DNA of 64,000 bases, from contig NC_016631.1 in assembly GCF_000178955.2 (NCBI RefSeq), positions 5,456,001 to 5,520,000 of the forward strand, read 5' to 3'. The notes beneath the pieces were generated by a model. It ran no database searches and was not told the DNA's origin. It saw only the letters and a program-made list of their open reading frames with translations. The translations under genes were made by a program, and so were the position numbers. This document shows positions 1 to 8,684 of the stretch, piece by piece; position 1 is the stretch's first letter; every line of letters starts with the position of its first letter. The stretch is from Granulicella mallensis MP5ACTX8. Lineage in GTDB: Bacteria > Acidobacteriota > Terriglobia > Terriglobales > Acidobacteriaceae.

Positions 1-780
1 CTCGGCACGCAGCATCGTGAGAGTTACGGCCTGGGGAAAGATCGTCACCTCTCCCAGAAAGATTCTTCCGAGGTCGGGCACGTCGATAGAGTGGCCAGAA
101 CTCCGGTCCGAAGTGAGGCCATCGAGCTTGTCCACCAGAGAGCACAGCGTGTATCCCTCAAGGCTACCTTCACCAGAATTTTCCTTCGCCGCAATCCAGC
201 CGTAGCGAGCGCGAACCCACTCGGGGATGGACCTGTTCTCCAACAGATCGACGCCCTGACGGTGCGCTGCCTGCCAAAGCGTGGGCCAGGCCAGTTCAGG
301 ATTGACGGATGCGTCCCGATTATAAACGTCCTCAGAACGATGCTGTTCCGGCAGTAGCGTGGCGTTCAGGACGGGGGTTACCGGCCTGCCGTCGACGCGA
401 AGATTATGGATATGCGAACCGGCAAATGAGATCTTCCGAGGGCCGCGGCCGGCCTCAGGATGCTCAATAAATACCTGCGCTGCGAGGCTGTCCGCAGTAA
501 CCCGCCCCAGCAGATTGAAGCCTTCTACCACGCTGGAGACGCGCTGCGTCCATGGCCCATTCCTTTTTGTAGGCCTTCCTGAGACATGGGTGTAAGAGGC
601 TTTTGCGTGGATGCGATCTTCGAAGTGGAAGGGCTCCGCCTTTTGCGTGACGCTGCCTCCGGTAGAGGACAGGGCAACCGAACAGGGGGTCGGTATATAG
701 CGGAACGGCTCCTCAAGGAACCCGCCCAACGAGTTGGCGTCTGCATGAAAGTAGAAGACCTGTTTTACGTCCGTTTGCAT
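1..780 (-). CDS. Unidentified protein, third gene of the ECF-sigma operon (C-terminus beyond window)
   Basis: An uninterrupted frame of 260 codons runs from an ATG at 780 off the left edge, so only the N-terminal part is visible. AGGAG ends 8 nt before this ATG, which decides the start. The N-terminus is MQTDVKQVFYFHADANSLGG and has no signal peptide or membrane segment. The protein looks soluble and mixed alpha/beta, with no motif I recognise. It starts 29 nt after the anti-sigma stop on the same strand, so it is probably co-transcribed with the sigma/anti-sigma pair. It may be a target or accessory of that regulon, but this rests on position only. Confidence 0.75.
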   Translation of the reverse strand, partial: MQTDVKQVFYFHADANSLGGFLEEPFRYIPTPCSVALSSTGGSVTQKAEPFHFEDRIHAKASYTHVSGRPTKRNGPWTQRVSSVVEGFNLLGRVTADSLAAQVFIEHPEAGRGPRKISFAGSHIHNLRVDGRPVTPVLNATLLPEQHRSEDVYNRDASVNPELAWPTLWQAAHRQGVDLLENRSIPEWVRARYGWIAAKENSGEGSLEGYTLCSLVDKLDGLTSDRSSGHSIDVPDLGRIFLGEVTIFPQAVTLTMLRAE

Positions 781-809
781 GGCATTGACTCCTGGTGAGA
801 TGGCATTGA

Positions 810-1520
810 TTAATGACCGGACCCGGTGTTCAACGAAAAGCTGTACGTCGCAAGCTCGGCACCACTGCTGGAGGCGGCTCCGTCCTGATTTCCTTTGACA
901 GCCAGGGAGTAGATACCCTCCCTCCTGTTCGCGAAAGGAACGCGGATCGAGACCGTGTCCTTCGCCTCCTGGGCCGACACCTTAACCGTCCAAAGAAGTT
1001 GGTGATCTGGTGAATACAGCAGACAGGTGTAATCAGAAAAGCGGTCCTGCGCTGGAATATCTACCAGCAGCAGGAGAGCCTGCGCGTCGCCGGCCTGCGC
1101 GGAAACAATGTTTCCTCCGCGGCTGTTCCCGTTGACCAGGGAGACTGTAGCTAAGACCTCAGGCTTCTCCAGGCTTGCGACTTCATTTCGCAGCCGAGGA
1201 TAGACAACCGTGTTTTGATACACAACCACCAGCAGGCACGTCGCGAACGCTGCGACCGCGAACCACTCCCTCCACAGGAACAGCCAGCTCTGCTTAATCT
1301 TTGGCGGCCTGGCATCACTCAGACTTGGGCTGCTCGTCGGTGCTGTCTTCTTGAACTCGCTCCGTGCCGCGTCCATGAATGCGGAGGTTGCGCGAACTTC
1401 GGCAGCACACTCCGGACATCCGAAGTAGTGGTCCTCAAACTCCTCGCGCAACTCTGGCGACATCTCATTCAGCAGATATTGTTCAACCAGATGTTGATCG
1501 ACGATGCGGTGATGATCCAT
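810..1520 (-). CDS. Membrane-anchored anti-sigma factor (zinc-finger type)
   Basis: This 236-aa protein should sequester the ECF sigma factor encoded just upstream. The N-terminal cytoplasmic region carries HYFGCPEC (H31, C35, C38), the HxxxCxxC motif of zinc-binding anti-sigma domains. One transmembrane helix lies at about residues 83-104, followed by a periplasmic domain of about 130 residues. GAGGA precedes the ATG. The start lies 37 nt beyond the sigma-factor stop, and the next gene follows after 29 nt, giving a three-gene operon. The signal sensed by the periplasmic part cannot be read from the sequence. Confidence 0.85.
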   Translation of the reverse strand: MDHHRIVDQHLVEQYLLNEMSPELREEFEDHYFGCPECAAEVRATSAFMDAARSEFKKTAPTSSPSLSDARPPKIKQSWLFLWREWFAVAAFATCLLVVVYQNTVVYPRLRNEVASLEKPEVLATVSLVNGNSRGGNIVSAQAGDAQALLLLVDIPAQDRFSDYTCLLYSPDHQLLWTVKVSAQEAKDTVSIRVPFANRREGIYSLAVKGNQDGAASSSGAELATYSFSLNTGSGH

Positions 1521-1557
1521 CCGAATTCATTCCTCGAGTTAATAGTGCGTTGGGGGA

Positions 1558-2154
1558 CTAAAACGTTTCACGCCTGGGGACAGGTTCTTCTGGAACAGGC
1601 GGCCGATCATAGGTCGACCGGAAGGACTGCTTGGCCCGGTGAAGCAGAACTCGCAGGTACTCGCGGCTTACTCCCATCTCTGCACAGACAGCATCTTTGT
1701 CGCGGTCTTCCATCAGGATGGCCCGCAGCAGGTCCCGGTCGCGGCCGGGCAGCTCCGCCAAGGCCTGCTGCACAAGACGTGCCCTGTCCTTGCTCTCTAA
1801 CAGATTGAGCGGGCTTGGGTTACGGTCGACATAGACCGTCTCGGGCTCTTCCTCCAGCGAAGATCCAACCTTCTTCTGTGCCCGATAGTGCTCCTGCAGT
1901 ACATGATTGCAAACGGAGTTTACGAACGATCCCAGCCGATTCGCATCGCGCAACCCATCGCTCTTCCTCAACATCAGGAAGACGCGTGTAAAGGTCTCCT
2001 GCCTCACATCTTCGACAGCCTCGCGGGAGGCCAGGCGCGAGCGCAATTTCAGGTGGATCAACTCACTAAAGTAAGCAACGAAATGCTTTTCGGCAGACGG
2101 GTCCCCTAGCTGGAGCTTTTCCAGATACTCGGCATCGAACGTGAAGAATTCCAC
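1558..2154 (-). CDS. ECF-family RNA polymerase sigma factor
   Basis: A 198-aa sigma-70 family protein of extracytoplasmic-function type. Region 2 (about residues 20-95) contains the typical VRQETFTRVF stretch. Region 4 (about 130-180) holds the helix-turn-helix around VCAEMGVSREYLRVLLHRAK. There are no regions 1 or 3. The start is GTG, supported by GAGGAG 7 nt upstream. The gene leads an operon with its putative anti-sigma factor, and such operons are usually autoregulated. I could not identify its promoter with confidence in the 186 bp separating it from the divergent gene at 2341. The ECF subgroup is not determined. Confidence 0.9.
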   Translation of the reverse strand: MEFFTFDAEYLEKLQLGDPSAEKHFVAYFSELIHLKLRSRLASREAVEDVRQETFTRVFLMLRKSDGLRDANRLGSFVNSVCNHVLQEHYRAQKKVGSSLEEEPETVYVDRNPSPLNLLESKDRARLVQQALAELPGRDRDLLRAILMEDRDKDAVCAEMGVSREYLRVLLHRAKQSFRSTYDRPPVPEEPVPRRETF

Positions 2155-2340
2155 TCGCCTGCTCCTCTGTTATGGGTTGCTCTGGGAAGTCTACTCGATT
2201 CAGGACAATTGCTGACCATATGCCGGAGCATAAAAATCCAAAGCTGCCCATTCGCAAAACGGCGGTGATCTTCCGCAGCCCGTCGAACGGGATCTTCCAC
2301 ACTTGGCCAACTCTGGAGTAGCCTCTACCTGAGGTGAAAC

Positions 2341-2787
2341 ATGCGCATTTCCAAATTTCTCAGTTTGCTTATTCTTGCTGCTGGATTTTTGTTCGTCAGC
2401 AGCGCTAAAACGCCGGCTCAGGTTTCAGTGGATATCGGGGTAGCCCCGGTCTGCCCCTACGGATATTTCGACTATGCTCCCTATGATTGCGCTCCCTACG
2501 GGTACTATGGCCCGGATTGGTTCACTGGCGGCATCTTCATAGGAGCCGGGCCCTGGTTCCACGGTCATCGTGGCTTCTATGGCCATGTCGATAACCGCTT
2601 CGATCCTCGTAATGGCTATCATGGCCCGCTGCCAGGCCGCGGCGAGTCGGCGTTCAACCACTTCCACGCGAACGAGGCACGGGACGGACAGGGCCACGTC
2701 GGCAATGCCGGTCATGATGCAGGCGGCGAACGTGCTGGTGGATTCCAGCGTGGCGGTGGTGGCCATGCTGGCGGCGGTCACCGCTAG
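2341..2787 (+). CDS. Small secreted Tyr/Gly/His-rich protein, function unknown
   Basis: This 148-aa protein has a clear Sec signal peptide (about residues 1-27, cleavage near AQ-VSVD). A Tyr/Pro/Cys-rich segment follows (CPYGYFDYAPYDCAPYGYYG), then a low-complexity tail rich in Gly, His and Arg. A His-rich tail may bind metal, but that is inference. GAGGTG lies 4 nt before the ATG. It is transcribed divergently from the ECF operon and ends at a strong bidirectional terminator. Similar short secreted proteins with a tyrosine-rich segment are, from memory, common in acidobacteria. No function can be assigned. Confidence 0.75.
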   Translation: MRISKFLSLLILAAGFLFVSSAKTPAQVSVDIGVAPVCPYGYFDYAPYDCAPYGYYGPDWFTGGIFIGAGPWFHGHRGFYGHVDNRFDPRNGYHGPLPGRGESAFNHFHANEARDGQGHVGNAGHDAGGERAGGFQRGGGGHAGGGHR

Positions 2788-2845
2788 AAATTATTCCATG
2801 CTGTCGCGACAGCATGCGTACAGAACCAAGCCACACCGTTTACAG

Positions 2846-2888
2846 AAAGATTCAGGGCAGAGCCATTCCGGCTCTGCCCTGAATCTTT
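2846..2888. terminator. Bidirectional intrinsic terminator
   Basis: A perfect 19-bp inverted repeat (2846-2864 with 2870-2888) and a 5-nt loop, with A-rich and T-rich ends so that each strand ends in a U-run. It lies between convergent genes ending at 2787 and 2917. Confidence 0.9.
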
Positions 2889-2916
2889 TGAGGGATGTTT
2901 CATTTGAGCAACGTGT

Positions 2917-4842
2917 CTAATGGCACGCCGCAATCAGGACATCATTGCTGCCCATTTGGAGTTTCAACTGCTGCCCGGTAATTTCTGCTACCGAACTGCT
3001 TATCCCCAACTCCGTTGGCCCAACTCGACAACCCGCTGCCCAGGTGCTCGTCAGGTCAACCGTCAAAGCCTCGGACGCCTGGCCACGATGTATGGCTACG
3101 AGCACCTTTTGATCGTCCGATGCCGCAGTACAGCCGGATGCTGGCGCATGGGAGCTATCGCGCAGAAAGACCAGCCAGTTCTCGCCACTGTTAAGCATTT
3201 GCAGTCCTCCACACGTCAGAGCAGTGTCCTTATGGCGAATGGCTGTAAGCCGCGACACCCAGTCAAACATCGCAGCCTGTTCCGGCGAGCGTCCTGCCGC
3301 AGTAAAGGCGTTCTTTGTAGCTTCTGGAAACCCTCCGGGGAAGTCTCTACGATTGTCGGGATCTTCGCCGCCCTTCATCGCAAGCTCGTCGCCTGAATAA
3401 ATCTGCGGCATGCCACGAGTTGTTAGCAAATAAGCGAAAGCCAATCGCAATGCGGCGTCCGTTGTAGCTCCTTGGCTGAAACGCGCCGTATCATGGTTGC
3501 CAAGAAATGGAACAAGCCGTTCCGGATGAGGATAGAGAGAATCTGATTCCAGCACATCGGAGAGCTTCTTCAAGGATTCACCCTTTAGAAAGACATCACG
3601 CAAGGCGAAGTAAGTCGGAAAATCGAAAGGTGTAAAAAGCCCTGTATCGACGCCCGCCCGTGTAACTCCTCCGGCAAAAGAAGAAGTAATCACCGGATCT
3701 CCATTAAAGACCTCTCCTACCTCGGTCAGCCTTGGATATAACTTTGCCAGTTCACCATGGAACTCATGCCAGAACTCTCGGTCCACGTAGGGAAAGGTGT
3801 CGATGCGCAGGGCATCGGCGCCGGTCTGCTCGATCCACCACACGGCATCCTGACGCAGATATTGCGCTACCGCGGGGCTCTCCGTATTCATATCCGGCAA
3901 CACATTCGCAAACCATCCATGCAAGGTACCAACGCGGTCGCGGTCGGAGGCATGAGGATCGATCAACGCATGGAAGTTCGTCTCAGCCTTGAGGTGGCTC
4001 TCCGCAGTGCCATGAAACCAGTCCGGCGCGGGCTCATCATGAACCCACGGATTGCCCGGACCCACATGGTTGGGAACGGTATCGAGCACCAGCTTCATGC
4101 CGCGGGCATGCAGTGCCGAGGCCAATACTTTCAGATCATCGAGAGAGCCATAGTGATCGTCCACCCGATACAGATCGGTCGCGCCGTAGCCGTGATAACT
4201 TTCCTTTTCGTGGTTCTCGTAAACGGGCGTCGTCCATACCGCCGTCACTCCTAGTTGCTGTAGATAGTCCAGATGCTGCGTCACCCCACGCAGATCTCCG
4301 CCATGCCAGCCGCGCGGCTTGTCGCGTTCCGCACGAGCCTCTGCACTGTCCGCGGCGCTGTGTGCTTCGAGACCGTCGTTCGTCAGGTCGCCATCGGCAA
4401 AACGATCGGTCATGATGAGGTACATCACATCGCGCGAAGAAAAACCCGCGAAGCCATCGCTCACCGGCCGGCGTGCGGCAAAAGTATACTTCGTCTCCGC
4501 AGTCTGGCCATTCCGTCTGGCACGAAGGGTTATGGTCTCAGGTTTAACCGGCGATGCCTCAAGCCACACCTGCGCCCAGTGACCGTTCGCGGAAACAACC
4601 GTCTTCTCAACATGCAGTGACGCATCACTCAGCGAAAATTTTGCACCGCTAAAACCTTCGCCGCGCACTAGCAACATGGGCTTCGGCATGGCAGCCCACC
4701 AATTGGGAGGATCGACCTTCTCGATCTTCAGCGCGCTTGAAGATATTTGAGCCTGGGTTGGATGGGTTACACATACCCCGGCTAAGAGTGCTGCTGAAAT
4801 TACGGTCAGACTCGTCCATCTCTCACATTTGCACCAAAACAT
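2917..4842 (-). CDS. Secreted GH13 alpha-amylase-family glycoside hydrolase
   Basis: A 641-aa extracytoplasmic alpha-glucan hydrolase. The order is signal peptide (1-32), an immunoglobulin-like N-domain of the cyclomaltodextrinase/neopullulanase type (about 36-125), a (beta/alpha)8 catalytic barrel (about 135-560) and a C-terminal beta domain. The four GH13 regions are visible: DTVPNH at 254-259, ALRIDTF with nucleophile D348, GEVF with acid/base E377, and GNHD with D451. AGGAG precedes the ATG. It lies downstream of a large TonB receptor on the same strand and near a GH31 glucosidase, consistent with starch or maltodextrin use. A terminator hairpin separates it from the receptor, so expression is probably separate. 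Substrate specificity within GH13 is open. Confidence 0.9.
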   Translation of the reverse strand: MFWCKCERWTSLTVISAALLAGVCVTHPTQAQISSSALKIEKVDPPNWWAAMPKPMLLVRGEGFSGAKFSLSDASLHVEKTVVSANGHWAQVWLEASPVKPETITLRARRNGQTAETKYTFAARRPVSDGFAGFSSRDVMYLIMTDRFADGDLTNDGLEAHSAADSAEARAERDKPRGWHGGDLRGVTQHLDYLQQLGVTAVWTTPVYENHEKESYHGYGATDLYRVDDHYGSLDDLKVLASALHARGMKLVLDTVPNHVGPGNPWVHDEPAPDWFHGTAESHLKAETNFHALIDPHASDRDRVGTLHGWFANVLPDMNTESPAVAQYLRQDAVWWIEQTGADALRIDTFPYVDREFWHEFHGELAKLYPRLTEVGEVFNGDPVITSSFAGGVTRAGVDTGLFTPFDFPTYFALRDVFLKGESLKKLSDVLESDSLYPHPERLVPFLGNHDTARFSQGATTDAALRLAFAYLLTTRGMPQIYSGDELAMKGGEDPDNRRDFPGGFPEATKNAFTAAGRSPEQAAMFDWVSRLTAIRHKDTALTCGGLQMLNSGENWLVFLRDSSHAPASGCTAASDDQKVLVAIHRGQASEALTVDLTSTWAAGCRVGPTELGISSSVAEITGQQLKLQMGSNDVLIAACH

Positions 4843-4876
4843 TTCGTGAATACTCCTGCCGTAAAACCTGCTCTAG

Positions 4877-4911
4877 AAAAATGCGGCACTGCAAGCATCT
4901 TGCAGTGCCGC
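4877..4911 (-). terminator. Intrinsic terminator after the TonB receptor
   Basis: A perfect 13-bp stem (4883-4895 with 4899-4911), a 3-nt loop, then TTTTT on the minus strand (4881-4877). It sits 20 nt past the receptor stop and ahead of the amylase start. Confidence 0.85.
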
Positions 4912-4931
4912 TGGAGGATGACTGCCCTTAG

Positions 4932-7900
4932 TTAGAAATTGACGCGGGCAGCGAACTCCATCTGCCGCTCCGACTGCGAACGAACGCTACTGATTGAACC
5001 AAAGCTATTGCTGGGCCCAGTCGTAACCGTTCCAGTCGTGAAATCCTTCACGCCATTGTTGATGTCTCCATCAGGATTGCGGAATGCCGGAGTATTGAAC
5101 AGGTTGTAAGCCTGGGCACGCAGCTGGAACTTCACCCGTTTGGTGATTGTGAAGTCTTTGAAGACCCCAATATCCTCGGCGGTAAAGCCCGGGCCGAAGA
5201 ACTGGTTGCGTTCTACGTTTCCTGGACGCGTATAGGCTGTGTTTCCGTCTACGACCTGCGTTGTCGGGACGCCGAAGGTACCCGTGAAGTAGGTTCGATT
5301 ATTAGCCGAGCTGCTACCACCAACCGGGTTCTTTGAAACGTGCTTATAGCTGATCAGATCAGCTCGGTTATCGAGATTCGTTCCCAGTGAATAGCTGGCT
5401 GTATTGTTAGCGTTTGTAAATGTAATGAAGTTGGCGCCAGTATTGATATCGAAGGGTGTGCCGCCCTGGACCGTTGTAATGGAATTCAACTGCCATCCAC
5501 CCAACACTTCATCGACAAGACGAGGAGCGTCCGCGCCGAAGCGCTGACCATGCCCATAAGGGAGGTTATAGACGACCGAACCTACGAACACATTGCGTTG
5601 ATCCTGGTCTGAGTTTCCGTAATTCAGGCGGAACTGTGGAACTCCATTCGCCATGAAGAAACGGGCACCTGAGCTATTGGTTCCCGTCGCAAAGGCACCG
5701 TTGGAATTATCCAGCGTATGCGACCAGGTATACGCACCGGTTACAAGCATGTTATTGCCTACATTACGATTGAGTGCGATCTGCAGGCCGTTATAGTGCC
5801 CTGTGCCCTCGGCCAGATTCTCCGTGATGTTCTGGCGATTGGGATAGAACTTTAGATCGTTCCCCAGTTGAAGCGCATTGGCATTGAAGTAAGTTGCGAG
5901 ATGGTCGCTCTTATTTCCGACATAAGCGATCGTCACGGACGTAAAACGATCCAATTGCTGCTGTAGTTGAAGATCATATTGCTGAACAGAGCTGTTCTGA
6001 TTCGTCGGATTTTGCGCAATCAGGTTCGAATTCGCAAGAACTGACGGAGTTACCGAGCTTGCTCCGAAGACAGGCAGCGGCAGAGCGGCGGTCGCCAACG
6101 TACTATCGTTATTGTTAGTAGGACCTTGCCCCATGAAGGTGATCCGATATCCATTGGCCGCCGTATAAGCCTGGGAACCATTAAAGCCAGGGTTATTGGA
6201 GAGCTGGTTGGTAACGCCACCGCGGTCGAGGAAGTAGTAGATGCCATAGCCTCCACGCAACGAGGTTTTACCGTTTCCGAACACGTCATAAGCGAAGCCA
6301 ATGCGTGGAGCGAAGTTATTCTTGCCCGTATTTACAAGCGAACGTGAGTTCCCACCTACACCGGCAAAAAGGAGCTGGCCTGAGGGAATATCATAGTTCG
6401 CCTGATTGTTGTTCTGTTCGTAGGGGAAGGTATAGAGATCGTAGCGAATGCCAAGATTGAGCGTCAGGCGTTGGCTGACCTTCCAATCGTCCTGGACGAA
6501 ATAACCTGTCTCATAGTTGAAGGTCTTGAAGAAACTGCTGGATACACCAATTTGATAATCCGAGAATCCAGCGAGAATCTCCGAGGTCTCATACCCCGTA
6601 AAGCGTCCCGTACCCGGGTAATTAACTCCTCCGAGAACAAAATCGCCCTTCGCATTGTTGCCTTGGAAGAAGTCGACCTCACGATGGATGATGTTCGCGC
6701 CAGCTTTAAAGGTGTGGTGTCCATGCGTATAGGTCACCGAGTCTGCAAACTGGAACGACTTCTGCGGCACGGAATAAGGGCCGCCATCGCCGGTATAGGC
6801 AATCTCTGTATTCCCGCCGCCGATCAGAGCACCACCGCCCAGAAGCGAGCTGCGATTTGCATTCACAATGCCGAGGTTGGCCGAAACAGCCTCACCCTCC
6901 TGTGGATTGATATAGGCATATTCAGGGCGGGTATAACCAAAGCGAAACTCATTGACAATATTCGGAGTGAAGATGCGGGTGTATCCAGCAGCTACGGCGC
7001 GTGGGTGATTGACATTGTCACCCGAGGCAAAGCCTGCAGGGAGTTTCGTAAACAGGCTGGTGATGGTGTTATTGTCCTGGCCATAGCTGTACCGGACAAA
7101 GAGTGTGTCCTTGCCGGACAGGTGATAGTCCAGGCGAACATTGAAGTCGTTGTAGTTGGTGATGTTCTTCCGAACGACAAAGTAATTATTGATCACGCCA
7201 GGATTATTAGGCAGATCAAAAGCATTCAGATAGTTCAGCCCGGCAGCGCTAAGACGATCTTTCGGGATAATATTTGCCTGCGAAGTGCCGGCTCCAAACT
7301 GCTGGCAGGTTGTCGGATCGTAGATCGCGCCAGCCACCACAACCGTTCCTTTACAACCTGTCTCGCTCGTATAGTTGCTGGGGTTGCCGGTACTGACGGT
7401 GGCGTTATTCAACAACTCCGTGAAGTTACCCTGGCGCATCAGAAGCGTCGGAACGGTCTGAAAACCCGCATCCTGGGGCTGCTTCTGGCGCAGTGCCTGG
7501 TAGTCACCAAAGAGGAAAAGCCTGTTTTTCAGGATCGGTCCACCGGCAGCAAAACCAAACTGCTTGCGCTGAAAGGCAGGGGCCGGACCGCCCGGCTGAA
7601 AATAAAGCGGGTTCGCGTCAAACACCTGATCGCGGAAGTACGCGAAGGCTGTTCCATGGATTTGATTGGTACCGGACTTGATCGAAGTGTTGACGATGGC
7701 ACCGCCAGCGCGACCGAACTCAGCCGGAGCAACGGCCGTCGTAACGCGGAACTCCTGGATGGCATCAGGCGAAGGAAAGATGATGATGCTGTTGACCAGC
7801 GACTCGTTGTTGTCGGTTCCGTCCAGAAGATAGTTATTGGATTGCGGACGAAGTCCGTTCACCGTTAGCGCTCCACCGCCGCTGTCGGAATAGCGCAGTG

Positions 7901-8465
7901 TCTCGACGTTTCCGTTTGAACCCGAGGCATCCGAACCGTAGGCGCCGCGCGTGACGCCCGGCGTCAGCGTAGCCAGCTGAAGGAAGTTGCGCTGCCCCAG
8001 AGGCAGGTCGACAACCTGGCGTCCCTCGATCACCTCACCGGTCGATGAGGTTGCGAGATCCACCAAGGGAGCGGCATCCGTCACTTCGATGGTGGTGCTC
8101 GTCGAACCAGTCGTCATTTTGAAGTCGAGGGTCAGAACCTGCTGCACCTGCAACTCGAAGTTTTGCGACTCCTTGGCAAAACCGTTCATCGTCGACTCAA
8201 TGCGGTAGTGCCCACGCGTCAGCGCCGGGAAGTTGAAGGCACCATCGGGACCCGAGGGCCTGGACTGGACAACATTTGTGTCCGTGTTGGTCAGGGTCAC
8301 GGTCGCGCCGGGGATCAAGGCTCCCGTGCTGTCGGCCACAGTTCCGGTAATACGGCCTGTATCCGACTGCGCCCAAAGCCCGGACTGTCCTGCCAACAGG
8401 CCAATAACGAGGAGTACGCGGAATATGATTTTCCCCGTCGAACTCAAACTCAAATTTCGTTGCAT
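4932..8465 (-). CDS. Oar-like TonB-dependent receptor with carboxypeptidase-regulatory-like domain
   Basis: A 1177-aa outer-membrane receptor that should import a large ligand using TonB energy. After the signal peptide (about 1-33) comes a carboxypeptidase-regulatory-like beta domain (RITGTVADSTGALIPGATVT onward, about 37-115). A plug domain (about 130-245) and a long beta-barrel follow, ending in an aromatic residue (AARVNF), as expected for BamA recognition. GGAGG sits 7 nt before the ATG. Neighbouring GH13, GH31 and propeller-regulator genes suggest an alpha-glucan ligand. The ligand is inferred from context only, since such receptors are numerous and diverse in acidobacteria. Confidence 0.9.
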   Translation of the reverse strand: MQRNLSLSSTGKIIFRVLLVIGLLAGQSGLWAQSDTGRITGTVADSTGALIPGATVTLTNTDTNVVQSRPSGPDGAFNFPALTRGHYRIESTMNGFAKESQNFELQVQQVLTLDFKMTTGSTSTTIEVTDAAPLVDLATSSTGEVIEGRQVVDLPLGQRNFLQLATLTPGVTRGAYGSDASGSNGNVETLRYSDSGGGALTVNGLRPQSNNYLLDGTDNNESLVNSIIIFPSPDAIQEFRVTTAVAPAEFGRAGGAIVNTSIKSGTNQIHGTAFAYFRDQVFDANPLYFQPGGPAPAFQRKQFGFAAGGPILKNRLFLFGDYQALRQKQPQDAGFQTVPTLLMRQGNFTELLNNATVSTGNPSNYTSETGCKGTVVVAGAIYDPTTCQQFGAGTSQANIIPKDRLSAAGLNYLNAFDLPNNPGVINNYFVVRKNITNYNDFNVRLDYHLSGKDTLFVRYSYGQDNNTITSLFTKLPAGFASGDNVNHPRAVAAGYTRIFTPNIVNEFRFGYTRPEYAYINPQEGEAVSANLGIVNANRSSLLGGGALIGGGNTEIAYTGDGGPYSVPQKSFQFADSVTYTHGHHTFKAGANIIHREVDFFQGNNAKGDFVLGGVNYPGTGRFTGYETSEILAGFSDYQIGVSSSFFKTFNYETGYFVQDDWKVSQRLTLNLGIRYDLYTFPYEQNNNQANYDIPSGQLLFAGVGGNSRSLVNTGKNNFAPRIGFAYDVFGNGKTSLRGGYGIYYFLDRGGVTNQLSNNPGFNGSQAYTAANGYRITFMGQGPTNNNDSTLATAALPLPVFGASSVTPSVLANSNLIAQNPTNQNSSVQQYDLQLQQQLDRFTSVTIAYVGNKSDHLATYFNANALQLGNDLKFYPNRQNITENLAEGTGHYNGLQIALNRNVGNNMLVTGAYTWSHTLDNSNGAFATGTNSSGARFFMANGVPQFRLNYGNSDQDQRNVFVGSVVYNLPYGHGQRFGADAPRLVDEVLGGWQLNSITTVQGGTPFDINTGANFITFTNANNTASYSLGTNLDNRADLISYKHVSKNPVGGSSSANNRTYFTGTFGVPTTQVVDGNTAYTRPGNVERNQFFGPGFTAEDIGVFKDFTITKRVKFQLRAQAYNLFNTPAFRNPDGDINNGVKDFTTGTVTTGPSNSFGSISSVRSQSERQMEFAARVNF

Positions 8466-8684
8466 GGTAATGCCTCCAAAAGGGTGCTCTTGAACCTGGG
8501 GTGTCGCAACCTCTCGGCGCGTACTCTTAGGCTGTTAAGCTACGTCGCACACCTTGGAAGATTCCTTCGCATCAGTGCAATCTTCTCGCGTCCCTTTGTC
8601 TCTCAATTTTTCATCCACAACTAAACTATCTGCAATCAATTATTTAAACCCGGTTAATCATCCAGCAACAAGGGTGGGCCCGGG

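Noticed and set aside
6471-7868. A 465-codon plus-strand frame opposite the first TonB receptor
   Set aside because: Shadow of the receptor; no domain and no ribosome site.
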